DNA of 64,000 bases from Isoetes taiwanensis (lineage: Eukaryota > Streptophyta > Lycopodiopsida > Isoetales > Isoetaceae). A model generated the notes under the pieces. It ran no database searches and had not been told where the DNA came from. It worked only from the letters and a program-made list of their open reading frames with translations. The stretch covers positions 248,001 to 312,000 of the forward strand of contig JAJEKV010000072.1 in the NCBI GenBank assembly GCA_021234155.1, written 5' to 3'. A program made the translations under genes and the position numbers. Positions 10,069-20,735 of the stretch are shown here, one piece after another. Every line of letters starts with the position of its first letter. Position 1 is the first letter of the stretch.

Positions 10069-11634
10069 ATGGCAACTTCGATTTCGAGAGATGGTGCAGG
10101 CGCCCGGTAGCTCATCTTCTTGGCGAGTAGGCGTCGACCAAATCTTCAGATTTTTCGGGAAGGAGGTAGGCGTCAAGCAACCTTGCACGCGACCCCAGCT
10201 TATAGTAGAGTCTTGGCGAAGTTCCAAGCTAGGGTAGAACCCAGCGCTAGTGCAACTCCCTCCTTGTATAGGATATTTTGTTCCTAGGCGGGTCCCTGCT
10301 TGGCGGCATTAGGCGATGTCAGAACATCGCCAAATACCTCACAAACAAAGCGCGACCGCCTTTTGAGCCAATGGTCCTAGCTGTCAGCGCGGGACCAAGT
10401 ACTTCTCTTTCAACACCGCCACGGCAATCTTTCTCACCCTGCCGTCGAGAACATTGTGGGGAAACCTCTATTCCCCATGGGCGTGGATCCATTAGCCGTA
10501 GCGGCGGAGAACAACGGCTCCTCACCGCGGTATGAGCGGGGGGGCGGGGGAAGGGAAGGGAAGAAGACTCGGATGAACAGGGAACTGGGAGGAGGAGAAA
10601 CGATGTTGAGCTCGACCCGCCGAGAGGGGCGGCGACAAGCAGGCTGGGAGTGGCAAGACTCGAAAGAAGCCGCGCAGACTCACCAGTCGCCACCCCCCTC
10701 GGGTTAGGCATCACAAGCCCGGCTCCCATTATCGTCCGAAGGTGAGGAGTTTCTACCCCTGGCGACATTCAAAACCTCCGAAAGTGCGGGAAAGGGAGTG
10801 CAGGCCTGAAGAGTTGCTGCACCAACTCCGGAAGAACGGACTTGGGCGACTTCATCGTCCAGGAGAGTCGACTTTCCCCTCCAAGTAAGGGAAGCCGACA
10901 CTTACGGGAGAGTTTACCTCAGACATCCAAGCCTACAAACAACATCAGGAGATCATGGAAGCGGACAAAGGTGAGAACAAGCTACCGGCCGGAGGAAGAG
11001 TTCCTTGCTCTCGGGGAGCAGATGGGGATCCGCTATCGACCTCAAACATCCTAAGCGGCAAGCTGGGTCCAAGCGGGGAACCTCCCGGGATAGGGGGGGC
11101 GAATTCGACCTCGGGGAGGGCTTCGGCCTTGATCCAAGGACTCTGGGGGAGCTCACCACGGTGGAGGTTGATGATTTGGAAGGCGGAACCGCAGAGCTGG
11201 ATACCGAGTGGCGAGGACCCATCTCGCAACGACATTGTGGTCATTACGCTATTACACGCCATTCGATGGATGGAAGAATAGCGGTTATCCACCGCAAGTT
11301 CACCCCCAGGCGAGGAAGGAGTATCGTTGGCGATTGCACTCTCGGGATTGGCCGGCATGCACGGCTACCCCTTAACACCGAGTATGCAATCCCGGTGAAA
11401 AGAGCGGTAGCACTCGGCGTCTTCGACTTAGCCATACCTTCTGGCGGCGGGCAAGGCCATGTCGTGTGTGACGGCCTACACCTCCCACCATGAGAATAGA
11501 AGATTTAGCAAGAGCATTCTGGGGTGGATCTCCGGCCAATGTCCTTAGGAACTTGGGCCATTCGATTGGGAACAGCCCAAGTGAAAAAGTTCTTGGAGGA
11601 TAATCCATCTTACAAGGCATCCTTGGCGAAGTGA
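10069..11634 (+). CDS. Unidentified ORF-B upstream of gag (broken)
   Basis: Coding-like, GC-rich sequence starts at ATG 10069 (MATSISRDGAGA) and runs, through many frameshifts, to a stop at about 11634 after a hydrophilic end (QVKKFLEDNPSYKASLAK). The span lacks long AT-rich stretches and contains charged, Gly/Arg/Ser-rich segments near 10500-10700 and a segment EEEFLALGEQMGIRYRP near 10995-11045. I do not recognise a family. It could be an N-terminal part of Gag, an accessory protein, or two decayed genes. Its leader resembles that of the H3-like ORF, which argues for a separate transcription unit. AT-rich spacer sequence (11640-11780) separates it from gag-pol. Confidence 0.4.
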
Positions 11635-11784
11635 TTAGCGGTAGTTGCAAGTTCTTGTATTAGTGTAATATAAAATATAAATATAACATTCTCTTGCACT
11701 ATAAATGTTTTGTTGATACATTTTGTGTCCCCTCAACCATGCCAACAAACATAAATAATGCAAGAAAGCAAGGAAAACTAACCA

Positions 11785-13192
11785 TGTAGATATGAACCAC
11801 TTGTGTATGCAGCTAGAGGCCTGGCCTTGAGAGAGAGCGACAAGCTACTTCGGGAACTTCTGAGGGAACAGAGCCCGCCCGAGGCCACGCCCGGCAAGGA
11901 ACACGCTTGAAGAGTTTGGACAAATGACTCTTAAGAAGAAATATCGCTTAAATGAGGACAGACCTCTCGAGCGGATAAAGGCCTTGCTAGCCGCATGGCG
12001 AGGAGCAGGTTCGGTGGGTAGCTCTCAACTGCCGCCAAGCATCATTTCGAGGAACGGTAGAGACAGGGAAGAGGAGCAAGAGAGGAAGGTCCCCGGCTTG
12101 GACTCCTCAGGCTCAAGCTCGGTCGGACTCAGGTTCCGAGGAAGAAGAAGAGAGAACCAAGTCCGAAAGCGGCGAAAGGCGGAGGAACCACCCGGAGGGA
12201 CGACAAAGGACACAAGAACCTCGACTACCGTAAGAAAGTAGACTCTGCATTGGGAAATGTTTGGAAGGCCGGGAAGCTCGAGGCAATTCTCAAGGCAGAA
12301 CAGGTGGTCGCATGGAAGCGAGGAGGCTTGGCTTGACGAGATGAGCGAATCACGGCAATGCCTATGGTATGAAGGATAAGGATAAAGGCGGGGTGGCAAC
12401 AAATAACTCAAGGGAGCAACGCATTTGGTGGAAGGGCTATGCCAAGGCTCATGGCTTAAGCGAGGGGATGCTTGCGTGTTCAAGAAGTTTGCTAAAGCCT
12501 TCAAGCGCCATTACGTTCCAAGAGAGCACAAGTCCAGCATGATGCAGTAGTTCTACAGGTTGCAGCAAGGCAACAAGTCAATCTTAAATACAATGGAGGA
12601 ATTTATGAGGCTAAGGTTTTGTATGTGCCAAAGTTAGGTGAGAAGCATGCGTGGAAAGCTACATTGAAGGTCCGAATGAGGGAGATCCGCGTAAGCTTGT
12701 AAGGGCAATAAACCCTAGAAGCGGTATCGGGAAGGCGGAGTCCAAGGCAATAAGCTTGCAAGGGACAGGACCTCGGGGAATGAAGGGCGAGGCAACAGAT
12801 ATTACCAAGATAAAGGCAAAGGCAAAGCGGCGTTTTAGCAGGAGAACGGCCGGCCCGGGACCAGCTAGAGCCCCATATAGTGGCAATCAAGGGAAACAGC
12901 GGGGAAGAAGCGAGGTGTCCTTCAAAGACAAGCGGGAAGGGTCAAACTACTCCAAAGCGGTCGCGATCCTTTCGCAGGAGCCATGCCCAAGAAAAAAGAG
13001 AGCGAGTGCATAGAAAGCGGCTTTGCTTCAGGTGTTTCCAGCCGAGGCCATAGGGCGGCAAACTGCCCATATGTCATGAGTGCAATAGCGCGCGAGTTGG
13101 GAGATTGGGACACTAGGACCCGACGCGGCGGCGGCGGCGAGGAGGCCCGCGACTACATTCAGGGGGTGAGTGTCATATCTTTGCCGCAATAG
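11785..13192 (+). CDS. gag: Gag region with capsid-like block and zinc knuckle (frameshifted)
   Basis: Gag forms the virus-like particle in the cytoplasm and binds the element RNA. The retrotransposon gag block is visible near 12420-12640: W-W-K-G, FKKFAKAFKRHYVPREHKSS, then FYRLQQGNKSI and EEFMRL, matching the family pattern W..F...F...Y.P followed by F..L.QG. A CCHC zinc knuckle (CFRCFQ...GHRAANCP) lies near 13023-13066, across a one-base shift. Upstream, 11924-12241 gives a charged Arg/Glu-rich segment. Several stops and indels interrupt the frame. The true start is uncertain. Confidence 0.7.
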
Positions 13193-13740
13193 ATCACAGA
13201 GCAAGCGAGAGCCCGGTATAAAGTAATTTCCACCGATGGGAAAGGCCAAGGCCAAGTCATTTATAGTCCTAATAGATTCGGGGAAGTAGCCATAACTTTG
13301 CATCTCGGAATGGTTCAAATGTTGAAGTTGAAACCATTAAAGTCAAAGCCAAGGCCCGTTGTCTTAGCAAGTGGAGCGATAAGGCGCGGGCGGCGGTAAA
13401 AGAATCAACTTTGACATCGACTTGCTTAGGGGATTAAGATCCGGATGGGGGCGGAGGTAATGAGCATCGGCAAATATGACTTGATAATAGGTATGGGTAC
13501 CTTGGACCAGCGAGGGGCCATTATTGATTGTGGAAGCGGAAGGTGACCTTCCCAACACCCGACGGCAAGATCATTGAGATAACAGGTAAAGAAGTTGTCC
13601 CCATCATGCGGTGTATGTCTTCTAAGCGGTGTTCAAGTGCATCAAGAGTGGCGGTAGCATACATCTTCAAGCTTGAGATTAGTGAGCGAATTGGAAGGAA
13701 GCAAAGAAGACAAGATGCTCGGCAAGTTGCCGAGGCAAAT
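13193..13740 (+). CDS. pol: Aspartic protease region of Pol (frameshifted)
   Basis: The retropepsin active site reads L-I-D-S-G with the DSG codons at 13275-13283, preceded by a hydrophobic strand (FIVL). A frameshift follows at once, after which S-H-N-F-A-S can be read, as in other plant chromoviruses. The protease cuts the Gag-Pol polyprotein. The rest of the interval, including 13528-13746, is consistent with the protease-RT linker but holds no clear motif. Confidence 0.65.
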
Positions 13741-13879
13741 AGCTAAGTTGATCACGGAGTTCCGATCGATCTCTTTCGGATGAGATCAAGCAGCTCCCTC
13801 CTTATAGGGAGTCGAGTGCGAGATAGCACTTTCGAGCAGGGAACAAAACCGACAAGCAAGGCTCCATATAGAATGACAA

Positions 13880-14560
13880 GCGAGGAGTTGCCGGACTAAA
13901 AAGCGATTCGGGGAGCTGCTTTCGACCTAGGTTTCATTAGACCTAGTGTCTCGCCGTTTGGGCGCCCATTCTTTTTGTCAAGAAGAAGGATGGATCTTTG
14001 AGAATGTGCATAGACTATAGGCGGTTGAATAAGCACACCATTAAGAACAAGTATCGCTTCCAAGATCGAGGCGACTTGATGGATCAGCTTCAAGGAGCAA
14101 AAGATCTTCTCAAAATCGACTTAAGGTCGGGGTTATCATCGAGATACGGATAAAGGAGGAGGATATCCACAAGACCGCCGGGGGCCGTGGTATGGGCATT
14201 ATGAGTTCCACGGTGATGCCTTTCGGCTTATCAAATGCCCCATAGCGTTCATGAGGCTCATGAGCGATATCTTGAGGAGTTCCCGGACACCTTTGTGATT
14301 GTTTTCTTTGATGACATTTTGGTGTATAGCAGATCCTTGAAGAGCACGTGCAACACTTGAGAAGGGTGCTAGAAGTTGAGGAGGCACGGTTATGCGCCAA
14401 GTTGCCGAAGTGCCACCGCCTTGAGAGAAGGTGGAATACCTTGGTCATGTGATCTCGGAGGAAGGCATCTCGGCGGACCCGCCAAGATTGAAGCGGTGAT
14501 TCGGTGGGGCGGGCGCCGAAGAATGTGCGCGAGGTCAAGTTTTCTCGGTCTAGGGTACTA
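13880..14560 (+). CDS. pol: Reverse transcriptase region of Pol (frameshifted)
   Basis: The RT core is seen in pieces: [11 protein letters not shown] near 13997-14030, a K-I-D-L-R-S-G block near 14113-14133, M-P-F-G-L-S-N-A-P near 14215-14240 and the catalytic F-F-D-D-I-L-V-Y motif with the FFDD codons at 14304-14315. Connection sequence resembling [10 protein letters not shown] follows near 14545. It copies element RNA into DNA inside the particle. Frames switch several times, so this copy cannot make the enzyme. Confidence 0.8.
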
Positions 14561-14699
14561 CAGGAAGTTCGTGAAGAACTTTGCTAAGATAAGCAGCCAG
14601 ATTAACGGAACGACGAGGGCGAGAGAAGGTGAAAGATTGGGTAGAGCATTGGCACAAGAAAGCCCAAAAGGATTTGAATTGTTGAAGGAAGCTTTAACA

Positions 14700-15100
14700 A
14701 CAGCCCGATCTCTTAACCCTAGGACCCGGAGAAAGATAAGCTTGTAGCAAGCGGATGCGAGTAAGATAGCTACAGTGCGGTGCTTATGCAAGAAGCGTGT
14801 GGTAGCGTATGATTCGGGGGAAGATGAGCGGCGCCCGGGGCGCTACCCAACGCGCCGCGATCGAGGGAATTGCTTGCGGTTGTCGGGCGTTAAGAATATG
14901 GAGGCACTACCTCTTGGGAAGGAAGTTCCAATTGGATACCGACCATCGAGCCTCAATATGTATTCACATAACCACACCTCAATCTGAGGCGTGGAGATGG
15001 ATGGAGTTCCTCGAGGAATACGACTTTGATATAGTCTACAAGCCGGGGAAACTCAATGTGGTAGCAGATCGCGCTTTCAAGGCATCCCCCGACAACTAGA
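14700..15100 (+). CDS. pol: RNase H region of Pol
   Basis: The C-terminal half of the Gypsy RNase H is in a single frame (14809-15099): F-Q-L-D-T-D-H-R-A, then W-R-W-M-E-F-L-E-E-Y-D-F-D-I-V-Y and K-P-G-K-L-N-V-V-A-D, the standard end of this domain. The first catalytic aspartate region lies near 14750 in another frame. RNase H removes the RNA template during reverse transcription. Confidence 0.75.
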
Positions 15101-15289
15101 GTGCATTGCAGCGCAATTTCGGCGCTCTCCGGCGACTTTGGTAAGAGGATTGAAGAGTCCTTGCCAAGCGGATGTGGATTCGAGGGAAGTATGGGCAAGC
15201 CTCTCTAAGGAGGCTAGAACGGATAAAGAGCGGGAGGCCTTCAAGCATTATAAGAAGGAAGGCAACCTGTTATACCATAAGAACAAGTT

Positions 15290-16265
15290 GTGCGTGCAGA
15301 ATCATCAGGTGTAAGGAAGTTGATCCTCCATGACGCACAACAGCCCAATAGCTGGCCATGCGGGATTCATGAAAACATATTTCAAAGCGCTTGGCGGCTA
15401 TTATTGGCCAGAATGAAGAAGCAAATAGCTCGCTACATCAAGGAATGTCAGCTATGCCGCCAGACGAAGGCCGAGCAGCTTCGAATTCGGGGGCATTAGA
15501 GCCATTAGCGGTGCCAAATGCTAAGTGGGAGGTAATCAGCATGGATTTCATCACGGGACTCCCAAGAACGGCCGAGAGGCAAGGATGCCTTGATGGTAGT
15601 GGTCGACAAGTTGTCAAAGATGGCACATTTTGTGCCTTGCGGGACCACCAGTCTGGCTATGGATACTGACAAAGCTCTTCACCAAAGAGATCTTAGGGCT
15701 TCATGGCATGCCAAGGAGATTATCTCAAAGCGAGGAGATCCGAAGTTCATGAGTGCCTTTTGGCAAGACCTCTTTGCGACAATTCAGACCAAGCTATCCA
15801 TGAGCACGGCGTATCATCCTCGGGCCGGATGGCGGACGGAGCGGACCAACAGGATCTTAGAAGACATGCTCTGAAACTATGTGCGGAATAAGCAAAGTAT
15901 GTGGGAAGAATTTATTCACTTGGTGGAGTTTGCATACAATAGCACCAAGCGGGGAATCGTCCCAAATGTCGCCATTTATGATCAATTATGGCTATCGGTG
16001 CCTAACTCCGGACACTTGGCACAACCCGTGTCAAAAGTAGAAGTTTCGCAGCCGGATGTTGGCCGATATGCGGCGGCTTCGTGGAAGAGGTTGAGGGTAT
16101 CCGCTAGCAGCAAGAAGTCGACAAAAGAGCATCACGATAAGCATCGAGCAGTAAGAGAGTTCAAAGTTGGAGATGATGTATGGCTCAAGATAAAAGGTGA
16201 AGCGGTGGCTTCGGGATTGGCAATTGCAAGAAGCTTGCTCCAAGGTGGGCTGGACCCTTCGGAAT
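15290..16265 (+). CDS. pol: Integrase region of Pol (frameshifted)
   Basis: The HHCC zinc domain is at 15318-15470 (H-D-A...H-E-N...C-Q-L-C). The DDE core follows: M-D-F-I-T-G-L-P with its aspartate codon at 15544, V-V-V-D-K-L-S-K-M-A-H-F near 15598-15630, G-D-P-K-F-M-S near 15735 for the second aspartate, and T-E-R-T-N-R-I-L-E-D near 15838 for the glutamate. A GPY-like region (KVGDDVWLKIKGEA) is read near 16165-16205. Integrase inserts the cDNA into the host genome. Confidence 0.82.
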
Positions 16266-16431
16266 AATCAAGAGAGTAGGTAATCAATCCTACAAGTTAG
16301 AATTGCCAAACACACCTAAAGATTCATAAGGTCTTCCACGTGAGTTTGTTGAAGAAGCATACTCCAAATCAGACGAAGTTTTGGACACTCCAACGTTGTT
16401 GGAAATGACGGAGGAGCAGCTGGAAATAGTT

Positions 16432-16634
16432 CCAGAAATGATTCTTGATAGAGCTTTTAAGAAGACAAGGAGGTCCGAATTCCTCATTTATTTGGTCAAG
16501 TGGAAACACTTACCGATGGAAGACGCCACGTGGGTACTTAAGAAGGATTTGGTAAAAGCGGTACCCACGGTTTATGGAGCAATGGGGCCGGCAAGGTCAT
16601 CTCGAAGAAATCGCTCGGGCATGTCGACGGCGTA
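16432..16634 (+). CDS. Integrase C-terminal chromodomain
   Basis: The segment P-E-M-I-L-D-R-A-F followed by E-F-L-I-Y-L-V-K-W-K-H-L-P and E-D-A-T-W-V (16432-16560) is a clear chromodomain: beta strands with Y, W and W at aromatic-cage-like positions. In chromoviruses this module is fused to integrase and directs insertion to chromatin carrying methylated histone H3. The frame is open from 16381 to the stop at 16633-16635. The same element encodes an H3-like tail, the usual ligand class of chromodomains. Confidence 0.85.
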
Positions 16635-16635
16635 G

Positions 16636-17501
16636 GTTAATTCTTGTATAGATTAATCTACGCATGCAACCTATGCTTGGTATGGGTGCATCTATTTGCC
16701 GTTGGAGATGATGAGACCACTACGGTGATCTCTAGGGCGTGGTGTAATGTCAATGTAGGCATGACCGCGTTTCCGCTTGGGCGAGTGGAAGGTAGATTAG
16801 AAAGTCTACTTCTGTCCCCACGGAAGGAGACGGCCTCGAGAGAAAAGAGGTCATTAAGGAATGCATTGATAGGAAAGCACCTTTAGCCCCATATATGCTT
16901 TGATAGGAGGAATCCATCCTTCACGCCCCCTTGAGAGAAGGATATCCTCCATGCCCAGGCAACTAGAGGTGTAGGCATGAGCGGCATATGGGCATATAGG
17001 CGCTGTCTCCCGGCCATTATGGAAGATTCATCCTCTTCCCTCGCCCGGGGAGATTAGCCATGCATTCATGTAGATAGGTGGGGTGGTCACCATATAACCA
17101 AAATTTATTAAACAATTAAAGCGGTACTAGCGTAGTGTCGGCCTGCCGAGGCGGTAGAGAGCTCTGGGGAGGGCAAGGAGGTCGAAGTTATCTAAGACTT
17201 ACAACACAAGTTTTGTTGGAATGTGTTGCAAGGAATGAAGAGTACCTCGGACGATAATTATAGATATGAAATGCTGAAATTTTGTCTAACTTAACATAGT
17301 GAATAACTTGTTAATGGTGTTATGAATTGATAAGTATTCCATAATATAATAACGTAATAATGTTCTAAAAGTAATTACCTTAGAGTAATCGCGATAAATG
17401 TATAAAGATTATATTGTAGGTATCACGTTGATTGCGAGGTTGCGGGTTAGGAAGATCCCAAGGTGGGGAGACCCCGATCTTTGCCGAGACGACATCATTT
17501 C
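16636..17501 (+). other. 3' untranslated region of the nested chromovirus
   Basis: No domain is visible between the pol stop and the polypurine tract. Short frames exist but have no recognisable motif. Confidence 0.6.
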
Positions 17502-17514
17502 AAGGTGGGGAGAA
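17502..17514 (+). other. Polypurine tract
   Basis: AAGGTGGGGAGAA directly abuts the 3' LTR and would prime plus-strand DNA synthesis. The same 13-mer, on the opposite strand, occurs at 19751-19763 in the older element. Confidence 0.88.
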
Positions 17515-19083
17515 TGTGGCGTTCCGGCCGATATCGCTCCGGGGCGTACATTTATCTTGCCCGCCACGCGTACCGCCACCCCGATTGGCGGTATGCGCCA
17601 GCGGATAGCCAGGTAAGTAGCCCTAGGGGGCAACTTGCTAGGAGTGTTCATATATTATTAATGTGCACATGTGCACATTAATGAGAACACACCTTTCCAT
17701 GTTGGCATATTTTGCCACCCTAGCCACTAAAAAGGCAAGTGGGGCCTTTCCAATTATCCCACATGCCAAATTGGGTGGTGGAAACCCTAGCCTAAACCCC
17801 ATGTCTATTTAGGGTAGGAAAACCCTAGCTTGCTAGTTTTTTCGTCCTTAGGGTTTTAGAGCTCAGTTTTGGCTGCCCCGGGCCAAAACCGCCTCGAGCA
17901 GCGCCCAAGCGAATTCGCCATCGGTTTCCCTGAATTCGATCAGCTCGGCGGGATGGTTGAACTTCGGTCGGGGAGGGAGCCACTCAAGGATCAGGTATTT
18001 GGTCAATTTAATAGCTTAAACCGTCTTCTAGTCATAGAATCGTGTAGGTTTAGACTATTAAATTGCCCATAGTAGTTATCTAGATCTTAGATCTGGGACA
18101 CTAACTAAAGAACCTAACTCTATGATTGGATCTAGTTCTTTAGTTCTTACGTGATATATTTGGATGATGTATTTACGTGAACTCCTTGTATTGGGAAGGG
18201 GGTAGAGGCCCTAAAGCTTGTAGTTGATGCTCCTAGAGTAGCCTCTCTAGCACACTTTGTAGGTCGGCTGTGTACAAGAGCCACACCCGGTTGTGGGTGT
18301 GAGGGGCGGACCGGCTAAGAAGGAGATTCATGTCACGATTCTTGAGCAGTCCCCTGGTGTGTAAAGCCTACAGGGGATCATTGTGACTAGGTGCGATGGC
18401 TTACCACCGAGTGCGGGTAAGGCATGGGCTCGACACCCGTGAAGTGGTGTACACTTTCCGGTGGGTTGGTCCGAATCACGAGGCGGTGGCCCTCTAGTCA
18501 CCTTGAGTTAGCATGTAGATCTCTGGAGGAGTGATCCCTACCGCCCCATCTGAGGCGGGAGGATGAGACCTGGGAATAGCCCCTCGGCTATGCATCCGTG
18601 GGAACTCTGATCGAGTCCCGACACTTTTCAACCTACTGCAGCAAAGTGTGCAGGAGGGGCGGATGGAGTGGACAACCCTATGCCATGTTCTTATGCCGCC
18701 CAAATCCATTGCCATGAATTCTGTCCAAGAACGAACTCACGGAGACCCAAGCCGTCGGGTCATCCTTTGAGTCCGAGCCTTGGGTAGAATCCCCTATGTG
18801 ATGTGCTGATCTTTGTCTATGCAGAGATATGAGGAGGACCATCCGCCGAGATGGTCACGCGGGATGTTGATGTATGTGCTCTTGACATGTATGTTTACGC
18901 TTCCGCAGCTAGGTAGGCCCTGAGGGAGACGGGGTAGAATGACACCTTCACTCTTCCCACTGAGACTCGTTACGGGTGCAGTGATATGTGGAGGGCCTTG
19001 TATCAGCATGGAGCTGGTGTGGGGGAAGAACTCCTGTTTGTATACGGTGAGTGCATCGTGATATCAAAGTAGGGGACGTCACA
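17515..19083 (+). repeat. 3' LTR of the nested chromovirus
   Basis: A 1,569-bp LTR starting TGTGGCG and ending GACGTCACA, matching 5907-7480. It is followed by ATTAT, the right copy of the target duplication. Confidence 0.93.
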
Positions 19084-19088
19084 ATTAT

Positions 19089-19748
19089 GGCATCCACAGC
19101 CCGGTGCTCTTGTGCACAGGCTTACATCTAATGGGATTTGAGGGGTTCTAAGTAGAAGCATATCTAATCCTAGATGGCCTTTAGGTCTCTATCCCCTTTT
19201 ACCCATACAACACAGGAGGAACAGAAAGAGAGCATTCATATCCGATGCATCCATCATAATCTCATCTACAACATAAAATAGAGAGACTAATCATCCGTCT
19301 AACAAGCAAGGATTAGTTCCTAACTAGAATCTCAAGCTAATGAAGCCTATTAATTGGTATCTGAGCTAGATCTTCCATCTCTCAGGTTCTTCATGCCATG
19401 CTGGTTGAATAAGATCCTCCTCCTTCTCCAACCTCCCCAAATCGAATTGGGGCAAATTGGGGGTGGAAGCCCCAATTTGGGTGTCCCAAGTTAGCAACTC
19501 TCCCTTGTCCAATCGATTTGGGCCAAGTGTCAATGCTAAATTACTTATTAAGTAATTTAGTATTTTAGCCCTTTTAATACTAGGTTAAGCCCTAAATTTG
19601 AATTAGGGTTTAGGGTTAGGTTTCCACCTTAATAATTAATGATTGACATAGCTAACCTTAGCTTATGAATAATTAATGCACCATTAATTATTCATGGTGA
19701 CATGTCATGTATTTATACCCAAAAGGTATATAAATACGTGGAACATCA
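19089..19748 (-). repeat. 3' LTR of the old chromovirus, right part
   Basis: It continues the LTR broken at 5906 and matches 24470-25141, starting GGCATCCACAGCCCG and ending GGAACATCA. A palindrome CTAAATTACTTATTAAGTAA (continuing to 19560) sits at 19536; the other LTR has an expanded version. Confidence 0.88.
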
Positions 19749-19750
19749 TA

Positions 19751-19763
19751 TTCTCCCCACCTT
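19751..19763 (-). other. Polypurine tract of the old chromovirus
   Basis: Read on minus this is AAGGTGGGGAGAA followed by TA and then the LTR tip TGATGTTCC. It fixes the orientation of the older element. Confidence 0.8.
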
Positions 19764-20480
19764 AAAAAGATGTTGTCCTCAAAGATCAAGACTACGATTG
19801 CTTTGGGCCAACACATGACATATTGGAAGTAAGTGTTGCCACCTTATAGAGGTAACACGAGATTATAAGTCATAGAGAAGTTGTCATGTTCAAAGTGATC
19901 AAGTTTGAAATGATGCGTAATGTGCAATTCATAACTGTGCGAGAGTTGAACGGTAATTAGTTTGAGCAACGTTATGTGGAAAGGAACACAACGAATTATG
20001 TTGTCCTCAGCATTGGTGTTAGGTGGTTAAGTACAAGGAGAGTTAAAGGAAGATTGAACGGACTTAGATAGGTGATATAAAAGATACATATATAGATCGT
20101 GCATATGACCATCATTTAGGACCATAGTCGGTCAAAAATCGACACTGTAGATATAATATATAAGGAGGCACAACATTGGTTCTAGGTAGACCTAGCCTCT
20201 AGGGCCTAGCAATGCAACTAGAAAACACATATCAACAAGAACATGGGCCTGTAATGGCCTTAAAAGCTGCGCAGTACCAAGGTAAGCTTTCGGTCCCTTG
20301 AGAATCATAAGACATCAGTATTTACAAAATAATTTATATGTTGTGGTTGAAGAGACCACCCCTTTTGAAGAAGAAAAATGAAGAAGGGAAAACCTATCAT
20401 GCCTAAGGTTTGTCATCTGTCTCGGCGTAAGGAATGGCAATCTTCCCATTATAGCCATAGATGAAGGTGGCCTATCATGC
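19764..20480 (-). other. 3' untranslated region of the old chromovirus
   Basis: No domain is visible. By position it lies between the chromodomain remnant and the polypurine tract. Confidence 0.45.
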
Positions 20481-20735
20481 CTATATGCCCATCCCCATTC
20501 CTAGGCTTGCATGATGCCTGCCGGATCTAACATTCTTCGAGATATCGGCTGGTGGCTGTGGCGCACCCCGTTTCTTTGAAGCCAGTGGTGAAGATGCCGT
20601 TGTTGGCGCATGCCTGACGTTGCCATAGGACGTAGTCCCATCAAAATCCCTCTCGAGGACTGATGTTGTATGCTCCTTTGGTAAGTGGGTCCACTTAACC
20701 AAGTAGGACAGATGATGAGTATTGCTTGTACGCAT
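20481..20735 (-). pseudogene. Chromodomain remnant of the old chromovirus
   Basis: Residues 9-30 of this minus-strand frame read L-S-Y-L-V-K-W-T-H-L-P-K-E-H followed by S-V-L-E-R-D-F, a decayed counterpart of the chromodomain at 16432-16560. It sits at the expected 3' end of pol relative to the minus-strand polypurine tract. The stretch after it is a basic, Ser/Pro-rich tail. No integrase core is readable upstream, so most of pol has been deleted or has decayed. Confidence 0.6.

Larger units (their letters stand above)
5907..19083 (+). mobile_element. Nested 13.2-kb chromovirus carrying a histone H3-like ORF
   Basis: A Ty3/gypsy LTR retrotransposon of 13,177 bp, flanked by the exact 5-bp duplication ATTAT (5902-5906 and 19084-19088). 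LTRs (5907-7480 and 17515-19083) start TGTGACG or TGTGGCG and end CGTCACA. A tRNA-iMet primer binding site follows the 5' LTR and a polypurine tract precedes the 3' LTR. The internal region holds, in order: a leader with two inverted-repeat modules and a TATA box, a histone H3-like ORF, a second similar leader, an unidentified ORF, gag with a zinc knuckle, protease, reverse transcriptase, RNase H, integrase and a C-terminal chromodomain. Domain order PR-RT-RH-IN and the chromodomain define it as a chromovirus. Frames are broken by many short indels. Removing the element rejoins the older LTR without a gap. Confidence 0.93.
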
